Notes: generated by a model from the sequence alone, not told the origin. 64,000 nucleotides of DNA from Caprimulgus europaeus (GCA_907165065.1 OU015526.1:67169723-67233722), one strand, 5' to 3'. Counted from the stretch's first letter, positions 13,892-27,684 are shown. Numbers and translations are program-made.

Positions 13892-16800
13892 CAGAATAAA
13901 GAGCAGGTAATAAAGCCACAAGAAACTACTTTTTTTAATTAATTAGGAAAATTAATAATTGAATTATGGCAATTGAAGGATGATTGTTTTACAATGGGGG
14001 ATATAAGTTACCAAATAAAAATACCCCAAGTGCATATTTCCCCTTTTCCATTTCCTCTTTCTTCATGTTGTCTATCAGTTTGGATAATCTCTTGTTTAAA
14101 CACTTTCTGACAAAAAGGTACCCTGCTTTGGAATTAAATCAGAGTTAAGCATCTGAACTGTGAAAAGATTTCACATCTCTGAGGAAAACATAAACTAGCT
14201 TAGGTAAAGGAAACTCTGATCTCCAGAGCTCGCCCTGTCCGACATGTCCCTTTCATGAGCTTGTGTGGAGCATTGTGCAGGGTTTCCTTCAGCTGAAAAT
14301 CCTCTGCCCCCAAGGGAGTGGAGAGAGGTCATAGTGCCCCACAACTTCAGAATCTCTTCATGTCAGGATGCATTGGTTGGGCATATGGTATAACTGTCCC
14401 CTCCTTGATACAGTTTGGTGGCAAGCCTCCTCTAGCATCTCAGCAAGTAGTTTCAGAAACACAAAGACCTTATGCTACCCCAATTTAACTGAAGCTGTTA
14501 GGGAGTCAAGGAAGCTTTTATGGCTGTGAGCTAAGTGTGTTATACCCAGCACGTGCTCCTTTCTCTCCTCTCTTCCTTATGCTTGAACTCTGTGTCACTC
14601 TTCCATGGCTGTCATACTTTGGGGTTTGCCAACAGCAACCATTTCTGTTTCCTAGGGGTCTTGTTTTGGTTTTTGTTTTTCCTAGACACTCCTGTAGCGA
14701 AATTAATTTCAGCATGGGTTTGATACCATGGGGCTTAGTGCAACCCAGATAATGTGTGTGTTAGTTTCTCACCTTCTGTATTGCAGGGGCTGCAGCACAG
14801 CCCATGGTCAGCCCCTGTGTCAGGGAAGCATTGTTCCCAGTTGTCTACTAAGCTCCTAGAGTTTTACCCACTTCCTTCTTACTTGCAAACTGCAATATAC
14901 TCATATTCATGACAGTGCTCTTCCCTCCACGCCCCCACATTGCAAGCAAGATTTTGTATTGGCTATTGGTCCCATTCCAGTGGTTTCCTGGTGCCCTCAT
15001 TCTAGGAGTCCTCTGTCATGTTTGTTCTTCTCAATACCAAGGGGAATATAGTGATTGTGTATGGAAATTGTCAATCTTGCTCAGTAGAGTTTGCCAGAGG
15101 AATAACAGATCTATACGTGTGTCCCCTTGCCAGTAAGATGACTTTGGGCCTGGTTACTGATGCTTGAATACTTCTATTTTTGCACTTTCTTGAACATTAA
15201 ATTCAAATAGCCAGAACTGTCCTAGCATTAAATATGATGTTCTTTTTAACTGGGTCTTGCCAGCACTGAAATTGGTACTGAATTGAAATGACTGAATAAA
15301 GCTTGTTAACCATTCAGTTAAGACTTTTATTCTCATGTAGAGAGTGCAATGAATACATCCACTGATTTATTTTAACTTATTTTTTTTAATAGCTTGCTTA
15401 CAACTGGAAATTGTTACTTAAAAGGAAATGATAATACATTGGCTACCAATAAACTCCTTTTATGCATCCTAAGTATCAAGAGAAACTAATCATCTGTTGT
15501 TAGTCAAGTGTACCAAAACAGTAAAACATTTATTTTCTTGAACACTTCGGTGAAATCTCTTTTTCTTCCTCTAGCAGAAAATAAAATTGCATTCTTCTGA
15601 AATCTTACTCCAAGTTAGACTTTACCCTGCAGAGGTACCCTGCATCAATGAGGCACAAAGAGCTTGGCAGAGAAATTGTCCCCAAGGAGTGGTGGGTGGT
15701 CTTCCCATCGTTCTCGCTCCTTGGGCTTACTGAAGGGAGGGAGAAATTTATATAATCAGTTGTTTTATCTGAACCTTTTTAAATGTGAGAGATGGAAGCT
15801 CTTGTGACTCAAATTACCTTCAGCAAGGAAATTTTGGTTGTGTCTCTTTTACAAGGGTGGTGTTACCACCTCAAGATTTAAGAAGTTATATTTCTGAAAA
15901 CTTAAGCATTTGGCTTAAAAATCATGCACATGTTTCAAAAAGCAACAGAGAGATCTCTGGAAACCTTGTGTTTAGGGTGCTTCAGGTGTGGTTTTATTGT
16001 GTGTGGGGTTTTGTTTGTTTGGGGGTTTTTGTTTTCTTTTTTGTTTTACTTTTCTCCTGCAGAAAACCTGAGATTTAGAATACAAGCTTGTGATACTGTG
16101 GCTCCAGGAACTGAGAGTTACTGAAAGTTATGCCAGACGTTGTGAGACTTGCAATCAAATGGTAAAAATTGGCAGAATTCTTACCAGTGAAAAGAAACAT
16201 CCTTTGTTGTCCACTTTTAAATACCCAAAGACAATGCATTTTACAAAGACATTATACTTGTAACAATGTTTTTGTATTCTGCCTTCCTTACTTCCCAGGT
16301 ACTGCTGAAGCTGGTAAAAGCTGTAATTAAACTGTCATACTTAATTTTAAAATACAGTTAACATTTAATTCTTATTTTAAGCTATTTTTGAAGTAAAAAG
16401 GCAATATATTGGGAACTGAGCCAGAGATTAATAACACGTCTTTTAAATGACAGACAAAAACTGTAGAATAAAGAGAGAATTTTTTTAAAAAAATAAATTA
16501 TCTGAGGTATGTGTTGTGATATAGCACTGGGGTCTTGCATGAAAATACAACTTTGAAAAACGTAACTAATTCATATCTGAACTGTATATAATTAACTTTT
16601 TAGGTAGGAAGGACAATTTGAGATTGTTTCAAGCTGTGTGTAGAATATAGAAAGTGTTTAATTTTAATTTTTTAATTAAGTTAATGCATAATAAACTGAG
16701 TGAATGTGGGGTATGAATTAAGAGAATGCGTATTTGTACATTATTATTATTACTACTAATGCATTTTGAAACTGAAAAGAAAATGACTATTGGTTAGGTG

Positions 16801-17539
16801 TTCACATTTGTTAAAGGCAATGGTCTATTAAAAGTACTCATCTGTTCTGCAAGATTGTTCAGTGACTTGAGTCAACATTTGTCAGAGTGAATGCCAACTA
16901 GCAGTATTATTGTCAGCGAAAAGTTGGTATCTGGGACATTGCATGATGGATTCGTCACAGTGGGTAGGATATTTTTTAAAAAAGGTGTGTTTGAGTATCT
17001 TTCAGTGAGCTGACAGTTTGTAAAGGTGTTTGCAATGAACTATCAGGTCTGGAACAGTTGAAGCACCTCATCAGATGCCTAGGAAATACCTTCTTGCTTA
17101 CCACGCAGGTTGGGTTGTTGGCTTTGTGTTATACAACAGACATAATATGAATATGGCAGAGGAATGTATAATATTAAAGGAGATTTCAGATTTTTGAACA
17201 CTGCTTGCTAAGATTTAAAAGGGTGTTTTTAATTCTGCAAATTAGATACTTGTGTATGTCATGCAGTCATTTGTTAATACCTCAAAATTAGACCAGTGTA
17301 TTTTGCTCTATTTGGTAATGACATACTGCTGTAGAAATACACTGATATAAATTTAAGGCTATTAGCTTTTCTATTTGTGAATGAAATTACCCTGACAAAT
17401 CATACTGGGTTTTTCTCGTTCATATATGTAAAAAAGCTGTGCATTAACTGCAGAGTGATGAACCCTATCTGTTCTAATGCTGAAATAGCAAACGTAGGTG
17501 GTAATATTTAGAGCATAGTCAAAAGCACGACCTGAGCAT

Positions 17540-17565
17540 GTGCATATATATATATATATATGCAC

Positions 17566-17606
<41 letters not shown>
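17540..17606. repeat. (TA)n arrays, the first within a perfect 26-bp palindrome
   Basis: 17540-17565 is gtgca(ta)8tgcac, identical to its reverse complement. A second pure (AT)19 array runs 17569-17606. Confidence 0.97.
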
Positions 17607-17610
<4 letters not shown>

Positions 17611-18677
17611 CAGCTAGTATCAACCTGGCTAGCTCATTTCCCAGTATCAGTGAAGTTGTACAAACTTAGGATCATGGGCAAGTTGCACAGCTTGTGCCAT
17701 TTTTAATGCTCTTAGGACTTTGCTGCTATTCATGTCAGAGCTTGTTAGGTTAACAGCTAATTATCATTAAGACCATTATATGTTATGTATATGTTGCAGA
17801 CCTTTGGTCACGCTGTAGGCATGCCAAGACGTAGTGGCCATATCATCACACCTATTTACTGTCTTCTAACAAGCCAGCCTTCGGTAGGAGACTGAGAATG
17901 CTGAGATTTTCTGAGGCAGGTTTACACAGTCAGGATGTAGGTACGTGGTGGAACTGGAGAAGTGTCCCTAACGTAGGTGCTTCCCTTTGCTCTCCATCCT
18001 TGCGCGTTAGGAATTTATCCTGAATACCACTGAATGCAGCCGTGTGGGTGCCCAAGTATCATGGTCTTCCCGGTTCCTCAGTCATCAATTTTTCCTCTAA
18101 GGCTTCCAGTGAAGGCTTTAGATATTTCTTTTAATAAGTAGTGGACAGTGATGGCTTTGCAGTTTGAGAGAGAGAGAGGTTCAAAATAATTTGGTATCCT
18201 TCACCTGCTGCTACCAGTCCCTTCAGGCTAACTCCTCTATTCCAAATATTTTCTTTAATAGCAAGCAAGAACTGAAACCAGTTCACATTTTGAAAGTATT
18301 TTCATTTTTTGTTCCCTAGCATAGTCTTTTGTGTTACTTCTGTCTGACTGGTTTTGTCCATTTTTGTTACGTTTTGTTACCTTTCTGTAAAGTTTGTCTT
18401 TAACTTGTTTTTATCATAGGAATACTTATAAATGCAGGCAGAAAGTAATGGATTTGAGAAGCATGACAAGTAGATTGGTATATATGTAGCATTCCTACTC
18501 TATAAGGCTTTCAATTTAATTATTTCATTTTTGCAAAAATAAGCTTTTAAAAGAATAAATTATGAAATTCACATACACAGCCCCCTACCCTCAGTTGGCT
18601 GTGAAGGCTTTTTATGTTTTATTAGAAGAACTTGGACTTTCTATAGTGTTTGTTTTTTCTACAATGCTATAGTTTTT

Positions 18678-18718
18678 ACTGTTTTAACACAGAGTTAAAA
18701 CACTGTTTTAACATAGAG
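18678..18718. repeat. 24-bp-period imperfect direct repeat
   Basis: actgttttaacacagag at 18678 and actgttttaacatagag at 18702, one mismatch. The gttttaac and gttaaaac pieces are also inverted relative to each other. Confidence 0.85.
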
Positions 18719-21700
18719 GAATTGCTTGGAATGTCAATTCTAACTTTAACTGTCGGTTTTGTTCTTGACTTGATATCACTAATAGATTTATTTTTCCCCC
18801 TTCCCTACAGCAACAAATTTCCTACTGTAAACTCTTTCATAACAACCCACTTCCTTCCCCTCCCAATGGTACATCAAGTCAGATCTACAGGAATGCAAAA
18901 ATAACTCAAACATGCCACTCTGACAGTTTTAAAAGTTTTCCAGTGCTTTCATTATTTGAAAGCTTCTTTTTCTCCCTATTCCAAAGGAAAATGGCAGGCT
19001 GGAGTCTGCAGTGACGTAGTTACAATGTTCGTCACCAATTCACTGCAGATAGAAACAACTGAAAAACCGTACCAGTGTAATTTCAAATACCATGTGCTTC
19101 CCTCACAGCTGTAGAATGTGGTTTTGTTTTTAAACTATCAGAACACTTCTGTATGCATTATATACTTCAGATTGCTCATGAGTCTGGAGCTAGGTACTTG
19201 AAAATGGTTGCTGGTTTAATGTGATTAAGCTTTATTTCCATTAAAGGAGTTGCATACAGTTATGTGGGTATGAATAAGCAGTTAGCAGACACCTGCTCAT
19301 GTATTTCCACAAGGCTGTTTCTCGTTTCAGTTTTAGGCATGGACTCCACAGAAACAGGGATGTCTTCACTACTCTGGTTTGAAACTCAGGATGGCTATAG
19401 TAGACAGTACTAGATTTAGTAGTACAGTAGTACTTTGGATTTACAACCGTATACTGATAGCAAAGCTTGGCCAATGATTTGACAAAGTGAATTGAAAGGA
19501 TTTCTACTAATTCTAGGTTTTGGGCGCTCTTCTAATTTAGCAATTTTACCAGGATATTTAAGTTAAATTTATGGATCATTTATTTTCTTCCTCAAATAAG
19601 TGTTTAAAACAATTTCCTGATCTACGGTGTGGGGGGGTGGGTTCTGCTGCCCATAGACTTTTTCAGGATTTTAAGGAAGATGTAACAGTTCAAGGCCTAA
19701 TCTCTGCTTGGCTTTTGGATAGATCCAGTAATTTTTTTTTTATAACAATTATGCAAAATTACTAGTGGTAGGAAGAAAAAACCTGATATATTAGATTGTA
19801 ACACGTTGTTGATTTTGATTCTATTTGCCATGCATCAAGATCGTATCGTTAGAAGTTGCCCTTTTATTAAAATCAAACCTAGAAAAATAAAGTAATAGCT
19901 AGTCCAAATAAGCTCATATTATGCACTTGAAGTAAGAGAGAAATTTTAGGTCTCTTCAGGTACTGAAAAATAAAGCTGATCTCTATCAGATATGCATAAC
20001 TGTTCCCTTGATTACAATTTTGTCATTTCATTTGTAAATAAATTCCTTATTACTTCTTGTGTGACAGGCAGAGCATAGCTCATCTAAATGATGAAAAGTC
20101 CACAAAAATAGTAATTCTGAAGGTCCTTTTCTTCAATTTTGTGTCGGGGAGATGTTTTGCAGCAACATGTACTTTCTTTTCTGGCAGCCTTATGCTCTTT
20201 CATCTTTTTCCTTGTTTCCCTTCTTATTCCCTTTCACATACAGAAAAAGTAACTGCATATCCTCTGATCATGGTACTTGATTGTGTATCTTGGAAAAGCA
20301 TTCAGATTCATTTGAAGTTGAACATTGTTTCATTCCAGCTTCCACTGCTGTAGGGAGTGAAGTAACTTGTCTCTAAACAGGCTCTTGTGCTGCATCTTAA
20401 AATGCAAAGAGCTGGAAATGCTCTGAACCTTCCTCTCTTGTGTTTGTTGTTACATGTCAACTGCATTGTGAGACAAACCCTGCTAATACACAAATACTTG
20501 TTAATTATTCGCCAGTTAATTTTTTCTAATCACTTGCCAATTTGTTTGTACTAAATGTGTCCCTTTCATATATGAATCCAAACATCAAGCCTTGAAGTCT
20601 TGGCAAGCATAGCAAACTACGTGGAAGCTGTGATTCTTCATTCCTGGCCTTGCTGGATACCTGACTTGTCTGAAAGCCATGCAGTGGAGAGTTGCTTCTC
20701 TTCCTGTACTGACAGGCTTCCACTTACTGCAGATATGTGTGTTTTGGAGGAAATGTTAAGTCTAGGGAGTTGCCACATTTGCGTGTTTCATCTGTGGGGC
20801 ACGAATATCAGCAGAGGAACCATTTTCTTTAGGGATGAAAAGGGGAAAAGCTGTTAAGAGTTGAATGACTATTTTTTGGAAAGAGATTGGATAAGAATCT
20901 TTCACGTATTCACAGCTGAGTGTTAAATTGCCTCAGACCTTGGTTTACTTCTGAAAAACCTTTCTTTGGTCATATCTTTTCTGAAAGGTTGCTAGCTCTT
21001 GAAGGAATCGGGCTGCATTATCCACTTTTCAAGGGAGGGTTATCTGGGAGTCTGTATCGGTGTTAATATCTTGCTTCAAAATCTAAAGAATTAAAATAGT
21101 TACCAACATCATTGCAGTGGAGAACTCTTCCTAATTAGTCTGCTGTTTGTTTTTTGAACTATTATTGCCTATTTTCCCAAACTGACTTTAGCTGTGTCTC
21201 ATAATGACTTGTATTTTACTTCCCCTGGTATAACCTCAATGCCTCAATTGATAGTACCTGAGAATTGCCTCTGGGTTACCATGTATGCTCTACTTGCTGG
21301 ATTCTATAAATAAAAGGTTCTCAATGTAGCACTTGTATGTCTCCCAAAACTCACTTCACTGTTTCACTACTTTTTTCCCTTTTAAATTTTTTTTAAAGGA
21401 TGATTTAGATGTTTTTCAGTCTGCAGGACAATACACCTCTTTCATAATATTTCAAAAAAGCTGATATACGTTGATATGGTTTCTAGATAAGTCTGCTTTT
21501 TCTTAATCTATTAAACACTATTTCTTGACTTCTGGCATATTTTGATATAACATCATGTGCTTTTTCCTTGCTCCTCTGCTTTTTTTTTTTAACCTTCTAT
21601 CACCTTTGGATGTTGATTTGTGCTTTGATAACTGTTTGGAGTATTCATTTAATAAGTGGTAAAAGGTGGGAGGGAAGGAATAAATACAGACTTTCTCAAG

Positions 21701-22951
21701 TCAATCTGTGTTAGACTTTCTGAAATATTACCTGTTTGTTACTTGTCAGTCTTAATACAGTAAGCCTACAGTAAATATTCACTTTTGGCACATGAAAGAC
21801 AATGGCTTTACTAGGTAAGTAAAGGATCTTCTTGTGAGAAAATGCAAGATCACGCCATCTGTTTAAAAATGAATGTGAAGCTATTGGCAAATGTTTGAGT
21901 CTGACTCTGACAGGCCAAATAACACAGTAATATATAAAATGTTTATATTAGGCAGGTGTTATAAATATGAGCTTTTTAATGAAGTCATTAAGTGTCAAAT
22001 ATATGAAACTAAAGTTCAGGCTTTTGGTAAAATTGGTCCACAATATGAAAAATTTTTCATCTTTAGGATCACTTGGAATAAAGAAGTACCTGAGGAAGGA
22101 ATGTTAAAATAAGAATTTACATTAATCCCTGCAGAATCTCACTGAAGTAGAGAATGAGCTCTGTGATATTCATGTGGGGAACCTACAATGAGCAAATGTA
22201 TGGGTGCATGTTCTAAGGGGTTATTTGTTACCAGATATTAAAGATAAAAAAATTCATAATAAAAGTTTTAAGGGAAAAAAGATTAATTCTGAGGGAGTGA
22301 TTGATAGCTTCACTCTTCTAAAGGATGAGTCACACTTAGTAAACTAGAAGGAAGAGTCTGCATCTTCTCTGCAGAGCACTCGTTAAAAATGATAGTGGTA
22401 ATTTGTATCATATTGAGCTCTGCAATAGGTCCGTATCACTTAATGTCATTTGAATTGCATAGCCAGAGACAACATTCAAAGTTTCAAGTGATTATAAAGA
22501 AATCTTATTTCTCTCGAAGAGAAATGCCTACTGTAAGATTGCAGGTTATTTTGTTCACTTGAAATATCCTGCACTTTGAATAGAATCTGACATTTGATGC
22601 AGCCTTATTAGTAAATGTGGAAGTTGGAATGGGCCTGGTTTGCCTCATTTGCTTAGGAATGAGGTGGTACCTAAACTTTTGAATAGCTACAACATGAGAA
22701 AACCCTAACTACTGAGTTTCTTTTTTCTTAGTTTCCTGTGTGGTCTTTTCTAATAGTTTATTCCCGTTACAGCTCATTGAGCTGAAGTAGGATGGCACAG
22801 ATCAGTAACTAAAGAATGCCTGTATCCATCTGCCTGATGGATGCTTTGTTGTCTTTATATCTACATGTTGTGTTGGCTGTGAACAGCCAAACAGAAGGAC
22901 TTCCCAGTCAGGTTCCAAATCCTAACGTTTTGTCATCTTTTTGTCTCGCAG

Positions 22952-23036
22952 AGTTCTGAAGCCTCTGAAGTGGTAATCCTGGAGCGCTGCTGGATTGTAG
23001 AGTTCAGGAGTAAAACAGATGCTTCAATAGTTCTCA
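22952..23036 (+). CDS. INPP4B: INPP4B upstream coding exon, part of a PH-like domain (predicted)
   Basis: An 85-bp exon predicted from sequence. It follows a pyrimidine-rich acceptor ending tctcgcag (22944-22951) and is followed by a perfect gtaagt donor at 23037. Only one frame is open: the other two hit stops within the first eight codons. That frame starts at the first base and gives 28 codons plus one base. It contains EVVILERCWIVEF, which resembles the hydrophobic strand that follows the variable loop of PH domains. The leftover base joins the next exon (34880) as a Lys codon and the frame continues without a stop into the canonical INPP4B start. I infer that this is strands 5-6 of an N-terminal PH domain in a long isoform. 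It could instead be a 5' UTR exon that happens to be open, but the phase match and the domain pattern argue against that. Its own start codon is not in the exon. Confidence 0.72.
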
Positions 23037-23778
23037 GTAAGTAAAACACAGCTCAATATGTTCAGTGTGGTGACTCCTTTTTTTAAATTATTATTTCTGT
23101 CAACAAAAATGACAACAACAAACCACCCAGACACTGAAGCTGCTAAAAACTTAGTTAAAATATATACTGTTGTCTATTAGATGCATACATCTGAATACTG
23201 CTTGTCTCTGAATTCATGCCTAAAAAGCAAATCCTAAAAGCTATTGTTTACTTTTTCTAAAATCAAGTAAAAGTCTTATGTCATCTTCTTCCTCTGACAA
23301 TAAGTAGAAGATGGATAGTTATTATGTACAATATGTCTTTTATGTTGATGCATAACCAATTCATCTTATTCTTGAATGATTAATCATTGGCAATTTCCCT
23401 ATTAAATGTTTCTTGTTTTTCTCACCTCCTATCAATTCTTTGTTAATAAAATAGTTTAAAACAGTAGAAAATAAATCAATTATTTCATAAGAATCAGAAT
23501 AATTATTTTAATGGAGAAATTTTATTTGGAAAAAATGCTGACATATGGTTTTCCGTGGAGGAAAAACTCAAATAGACGTGTTAGAATTTTTTTATGACAT
23601 GGACTCTTTCTGATATCACTTCAAAATTTGAAGTCCTTAGATCTATTGTTAGTTGTAATGGTCTAAGAGCAGTTTTGGTAGGCTAGTAAAACTAGCTATA
23701 GTGGAAAAAGGCTATGCTCCATTTGTGGGCTTGATGGCCAGCTTTATGTTTAGTAGAAGTTCCTACCTTCCTTTTATT

Positions 23779-23781
<3 letters not shown>

Positions 23782-23818
<37 letters not shown>
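23782..23818. repeat. (AT)n microsatellite
   Basis: Eighteen uninterrupted AT units plus one base. Confidence 0.97.
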
Positions 23819-23821
<3 letters not shown>

Positions 23822-24611
23822 TAACCAAAATCTCCAGTCCACTTCAAGGTAAGTGTTACATTAATTATGCTAACTTTTGTCCCCACCTGCTGAAGTGATT
23901 CCTTAGTGTTTGGTCACATTTGAGAAGGCAGTGAATTGAAATGTATTCACTGTGGGTTTTAACCTTTTCTGGATCATGTTCTGGGGAATAGCTCAAATCT
24001 GGTATCTTTAGTATTGGAATTAAATTTTATGTCTTGTGCCTGATGTTGAGGCACTACATAAAAAAAAAAGACTTCGTTCTGGATTTGGAAGCATCGCTTT
24101 GCTTAACTATAACACCTGAATGATTGCCACTGACTCTCAAATTGAGACTTTTCTTATTATGCCCTTATTGATTCCAGTTCACTGATTGGAATAATCAGCT
24201 TTATGAGGTGGTGATGTTACAGTTTGTGTATAAATACAGTCATGTCAGTTCCCTTCTGGTATGTCTTTTACAATGCTTGAACATAATGCTGCTGAACTGA
24301 ACCCAGAATACAGTTGTAATTGCTGACAGGATTCTTTCAATCAGTTTTGAAGCTTGCAAACAAGACACTTTCTGTGGGAGTGAGACTGGCAGATTTTAAG
24401 TCCAAAACCTGGGGAAGGAGACAACAATGAACACGCTGTAAGCACTTCAGGCTGCCTATAGAGAAAAAGAGACTGTGAATATATGTGGAGGAAGAAATGT
24501 ACTGGCCTAGTTAGGAACAGAAATTGCTACCAGAGTACAGACTTTCTAAAACAAAGTTTGAAGGTTAGTAGTGTGATTAGAGGCAAGGGTGGCATTCTAA
24601 AAACATGTTAA

Positions 24612-24730
24612 AGTAGAAAAGCTGTGAGCAACAGGATCTAGTTGAAGATGTCCCTGATCATTGCGGGAGGGTTGGACTTAGATGACTTTTAAAGGTCCCT
24701 TCCAACCCAAATTATTCTGTGATTCTATGA
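24612..24730 (+). mobile_element. CR1 LINE, short 3' end fragment
   Basis: Reads ctagttgaagatgtccctga, then gggttggacttagatgactt, then aggtcccttccaaccc and ends attctgtgattctatga. This is the 8-bp-repeat tail of avian CR1. Confidence 0.9.
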
Positions 24731-26239
24731 AAAGAGGAAACAGTACAGAAAACTCCAGGTATGCAGAGCCAGTAAATGATGATGAGTGCCTGGGGCACAA
24801 CCAAAGGAGTGCAAAAGATGATAGAGGAAGAGACAGACAGGTAGAGGAGAAATGGATTTCAAACTTGGCAATTTTCCTGTGCCAGAGAACAGACACAAGA
24901 GCCTGATTGATGGTTTGTTGGATGGGAAAAGAAAAAGAAAGCCAGACTATTATGAGATATTAGAACAAAACTAAGACAAATGAAGATGATATACTCTGTA
25001 CTGAGTGAGGATAAAGTACCAAAAGACGTGAAATAATAATCCATGTACTGTAGGAGAGAACAAAATTCAGAACACAAAAGGAGGGAGAAAAGCAAAACTC
25101 AGGAACTAAGAAGAAAGATCTTTGTCAGTGGGGGCTTTGATCATGAATAACTAGCTGCATTGTCACAAGAATATATCCATTGGCCATTGGGAGCCAAAAA
25201 AAAAAGCTCCAAAATATGTATCTGGAACTTCAAAGGATTCAGATGAAAGCAGGATAGGAGGACATACCTGCTCAAAATGTCATATTCTTTGTGGAACAGA
25301 CAGGGGAGAGCTGTGCCAGAACACAGCAGAAGCTGCAAGGAAAGAGGTGGAGTTGATATGTGAGATTTAACTTGTGGTGTGGCTGGGAAGGGACATTTTC
25401 TTCATCTTGCATGCTGCCAGGCGAAGAAAATCAGCTGGACATTCAACTTGGAACTGTGAGGAGTGTTTTTGACAGATTGTATCTATCTTTCTCTGAGTGG
25501 TGGGCTGGATCCTTGGGGATGTGAGTTAGAATGAGAAATGGAGACTGACTGGGATATCTAGGAAGAGAATGTAATAAAGGGCAGTGGAGTAAACATGGAG
25601 GGAGAAGTAGAGACCTTTTCATGCAGTATCTGATGATATTGTGGAGTGGATTGTAGCCTCAGGGTGGTGCGGGCACCGAAACAAAAGGGGGGTGTACAGA
25701 AGAGGTCAGGCAGTCACAGCAGACTCTTGTCAGTGCTTCAGGTGTAGTGCTCCCAAAGCAGCCTAGCTCAAAAGGTTTCTGAGCAGATGATGAAAGGAAA
25801 CAAGGATTTGTTAGGTGAACTCTCTCTCTGTATGTGGCTGGCTGCTTGCATGCCCTTGTGATGTGAACTAGTTGCTATTAGCAGAACAGGTCAGACATTG
25901 GTGTGAGATGGATCTCATTGAATGTGGCAGTTCACACAAGTGTGATTTATTCCTGCAATCCTGGAAGGTGTAAGGAGAGCGTTTCAACTCTCTTGTCCAA
26001 AAAGATTTTGGACTTGGAGCTGCTACTGCTGTGCACTGAAACATTTGAGCAATGCAACGTTAATTGCCTTGCCTTGGCTTCTCCTCAGGAAAATCACCAT
26101 GTTCGTGCCATCTAAGCTTGCCCTGTGTCGAATACAGGCATTGCAGCCTCACCAGACACAGAAATACATAATTGTAGCTATATTTAGAGAATAGCTGTGT
26201 CTCTGCTGGACCTTGCAAACCATGTTAATAGTGGTTACT

Positions 26240-26924
26240 CTGCTGGGTTTATGTGCCCAGGCACTGGCAGTGAGGGACTGTGGGGCGGCCCCTGGGAGGA
26301 GAGGCCGGGGCTGCCCTGTGCCGGCCACAGCGGGTTCCAGCCGGCTCCAACCCACCCACCCACCGCATGGCAGGGCTCAGCCCCTCGGCCCTGCTGCTGC
26401 TGGTACCTCGGGGAAAGCGCCGATCATTTCTCACTCCCAGCAGTAAGGAGTGAGGGAGAAGGAGTGAGGAACAGCCCTGCGAGCAGCAGGGTGGGAGCAG
26501 GAGGAGGAGGTGCTCCAGGCGCCTGAGCACAGTTTGTCCTGCAGCTCCTGGAGAAACCCTGGTGGAGAGAGAACGCTGCGGCCAGGGGTAAAGTGTGAGG
26601 AGGGAGGAACAGCAGAGGGGAGCTGTTATGGCCTGACCATAACCACCTCAGCTCAAACCTCCGTGCTGCAAAAAACAAAGGGGGGATGGGGGCAGCAAAG
26701 GTCTTTGTTTCTCCTTAGTCAGCACTCTTTTAATTTGTGATACATTAGATTATTTTTTTCCATAAGACGAGCCTGGTTTACCCATGATGGTAATTGATAC
26801 ATGATCTCTCTGTCTTTATCTCAATCCATGAGCTGCTGCTTTTTTCCTCCCTCAGCCCTGATGAGGAGGGGGAGCGAGTGAGCAGCTGGGCTGGTGGCTG
26901 GCAGCCAGACGAGGTCAACACACA
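26240..26924 (+). mobile_element. Endogenous retrovirus LTR, old diverged copy of the family at 1-388
   Basis: Shares the 3' part with the first LTR (catgatggtaattgatacatg, gatctctctgtctttatctc, gatgaggagggggagcga) and ends gaggtcaacacaca, a decayed form of the first copy's end. The GC-rich 5' part (ggaggagaggccggggctgc, gttccagccggctccaaccc, gaggtgctccaggcgcctga) also fits this family. It accounts for the local GC peak and for overlapping ORFs on both strands between 26197 and 26740. The left border is approximate. The polyadenylation signal present in the first copy is not clear here. Confidence 0.7.
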
Positions 26925-27684
26925 GGTTCATTTGTGTCAGGCTTTTTTCTTTAAGTGTTTTGTCCACTTCCAGATGTGTCAGTGTTTGAGCAGAAGATGC
27001 TTTTGCACCCAGGAACAAAAAGTTGCATTAATGTTGGTAGTCTTCTGTTGCTGTTACCTTTCTTTGGCATAGAGCAGTTAGATCTATGTGGTTAGATGTT
27101 TGAACCTGACCCAAGAGCAGTCTGAAGTTGACCACTGTGTCATATAGAGCCTCATGTGGCTGAGAGCAAAGGACTCTCCCAGCCTCCTTTCTTCCACGTG
27201 ATGTTGTACAACACAAAATTGGGAATGAACCCCAGAGACACAAATGCAGTGAAATGGGATTGAGAGACAGCATTCAAGAACTGCCTTCTCTTGATCTGTA
27301 AACCTCTTCTGTTTTTCAGGAGAAGGGATTCCTTTAAGGCTAATTGCATTGCTGTGTGTGGTCCCTTAGTGAGAACAAGGGAGTCTTTAAGAGCTCTCAC
27401 ATCCAGGTAGGGCTGCTGAGGCGTGAGGAGGAAGGGAGGGAACAGAGAAAGAAGGAGCTTTCAGTGAAAGGTCAGAGTCATCTAAAACACACTGCAGGGT
27501 CTCAGGCAAAAAAAGGTCTGCACATGGGAGTAGCCTTAAGATGGCAAGCATTCCCTTTAGCCATTTGTAGTATGTGAGCTACTTAACTTGAAACTTTTTG
27601 TTTCCTTTAATAGTAGTGATGTGGAAAGGCAGGTCAGTATCACCCCCTGTTTCAGAGACGGAATAACTGTGGCATGCACGAAGG

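Larger units (their letters stand above)
1..22951 (+). other. INPP4B: Intron of INPP4B upstream of the PH-like exon (or 5' flank if that exon is wrong)
   Basis: No coding exon recognised. Repeats are listed separately. Stretches 653-1877, 2991-12719, 13892-17539 and 17607-22951 hold AT-rich unique-looking DNA with homopolymer runs (for example T runs at 6859-6872 and 6901-6913) and no gene, RNA or repeat that I can support. The ORFs here are short, lack domain signatures and have no consistent splice borders. An upstream exon for the first half of the PH-like domain was looked for by hand near gtaagt/gtgagt donors and not found; that search was not exhaustive. Confidence 0.6.

Noticed and set aside
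23701..23898. 65-residue ORF with an Ile-Tyr repeat
   Set aside because: The repeat is the translated (TA)n microsatellite.
26197..26740. Overlapping GC-rich ORFs on both strands that look like a CpG-island gene start
   Set aside because: The sequence matches an avian LTR family; the GC content comes from the LTR.
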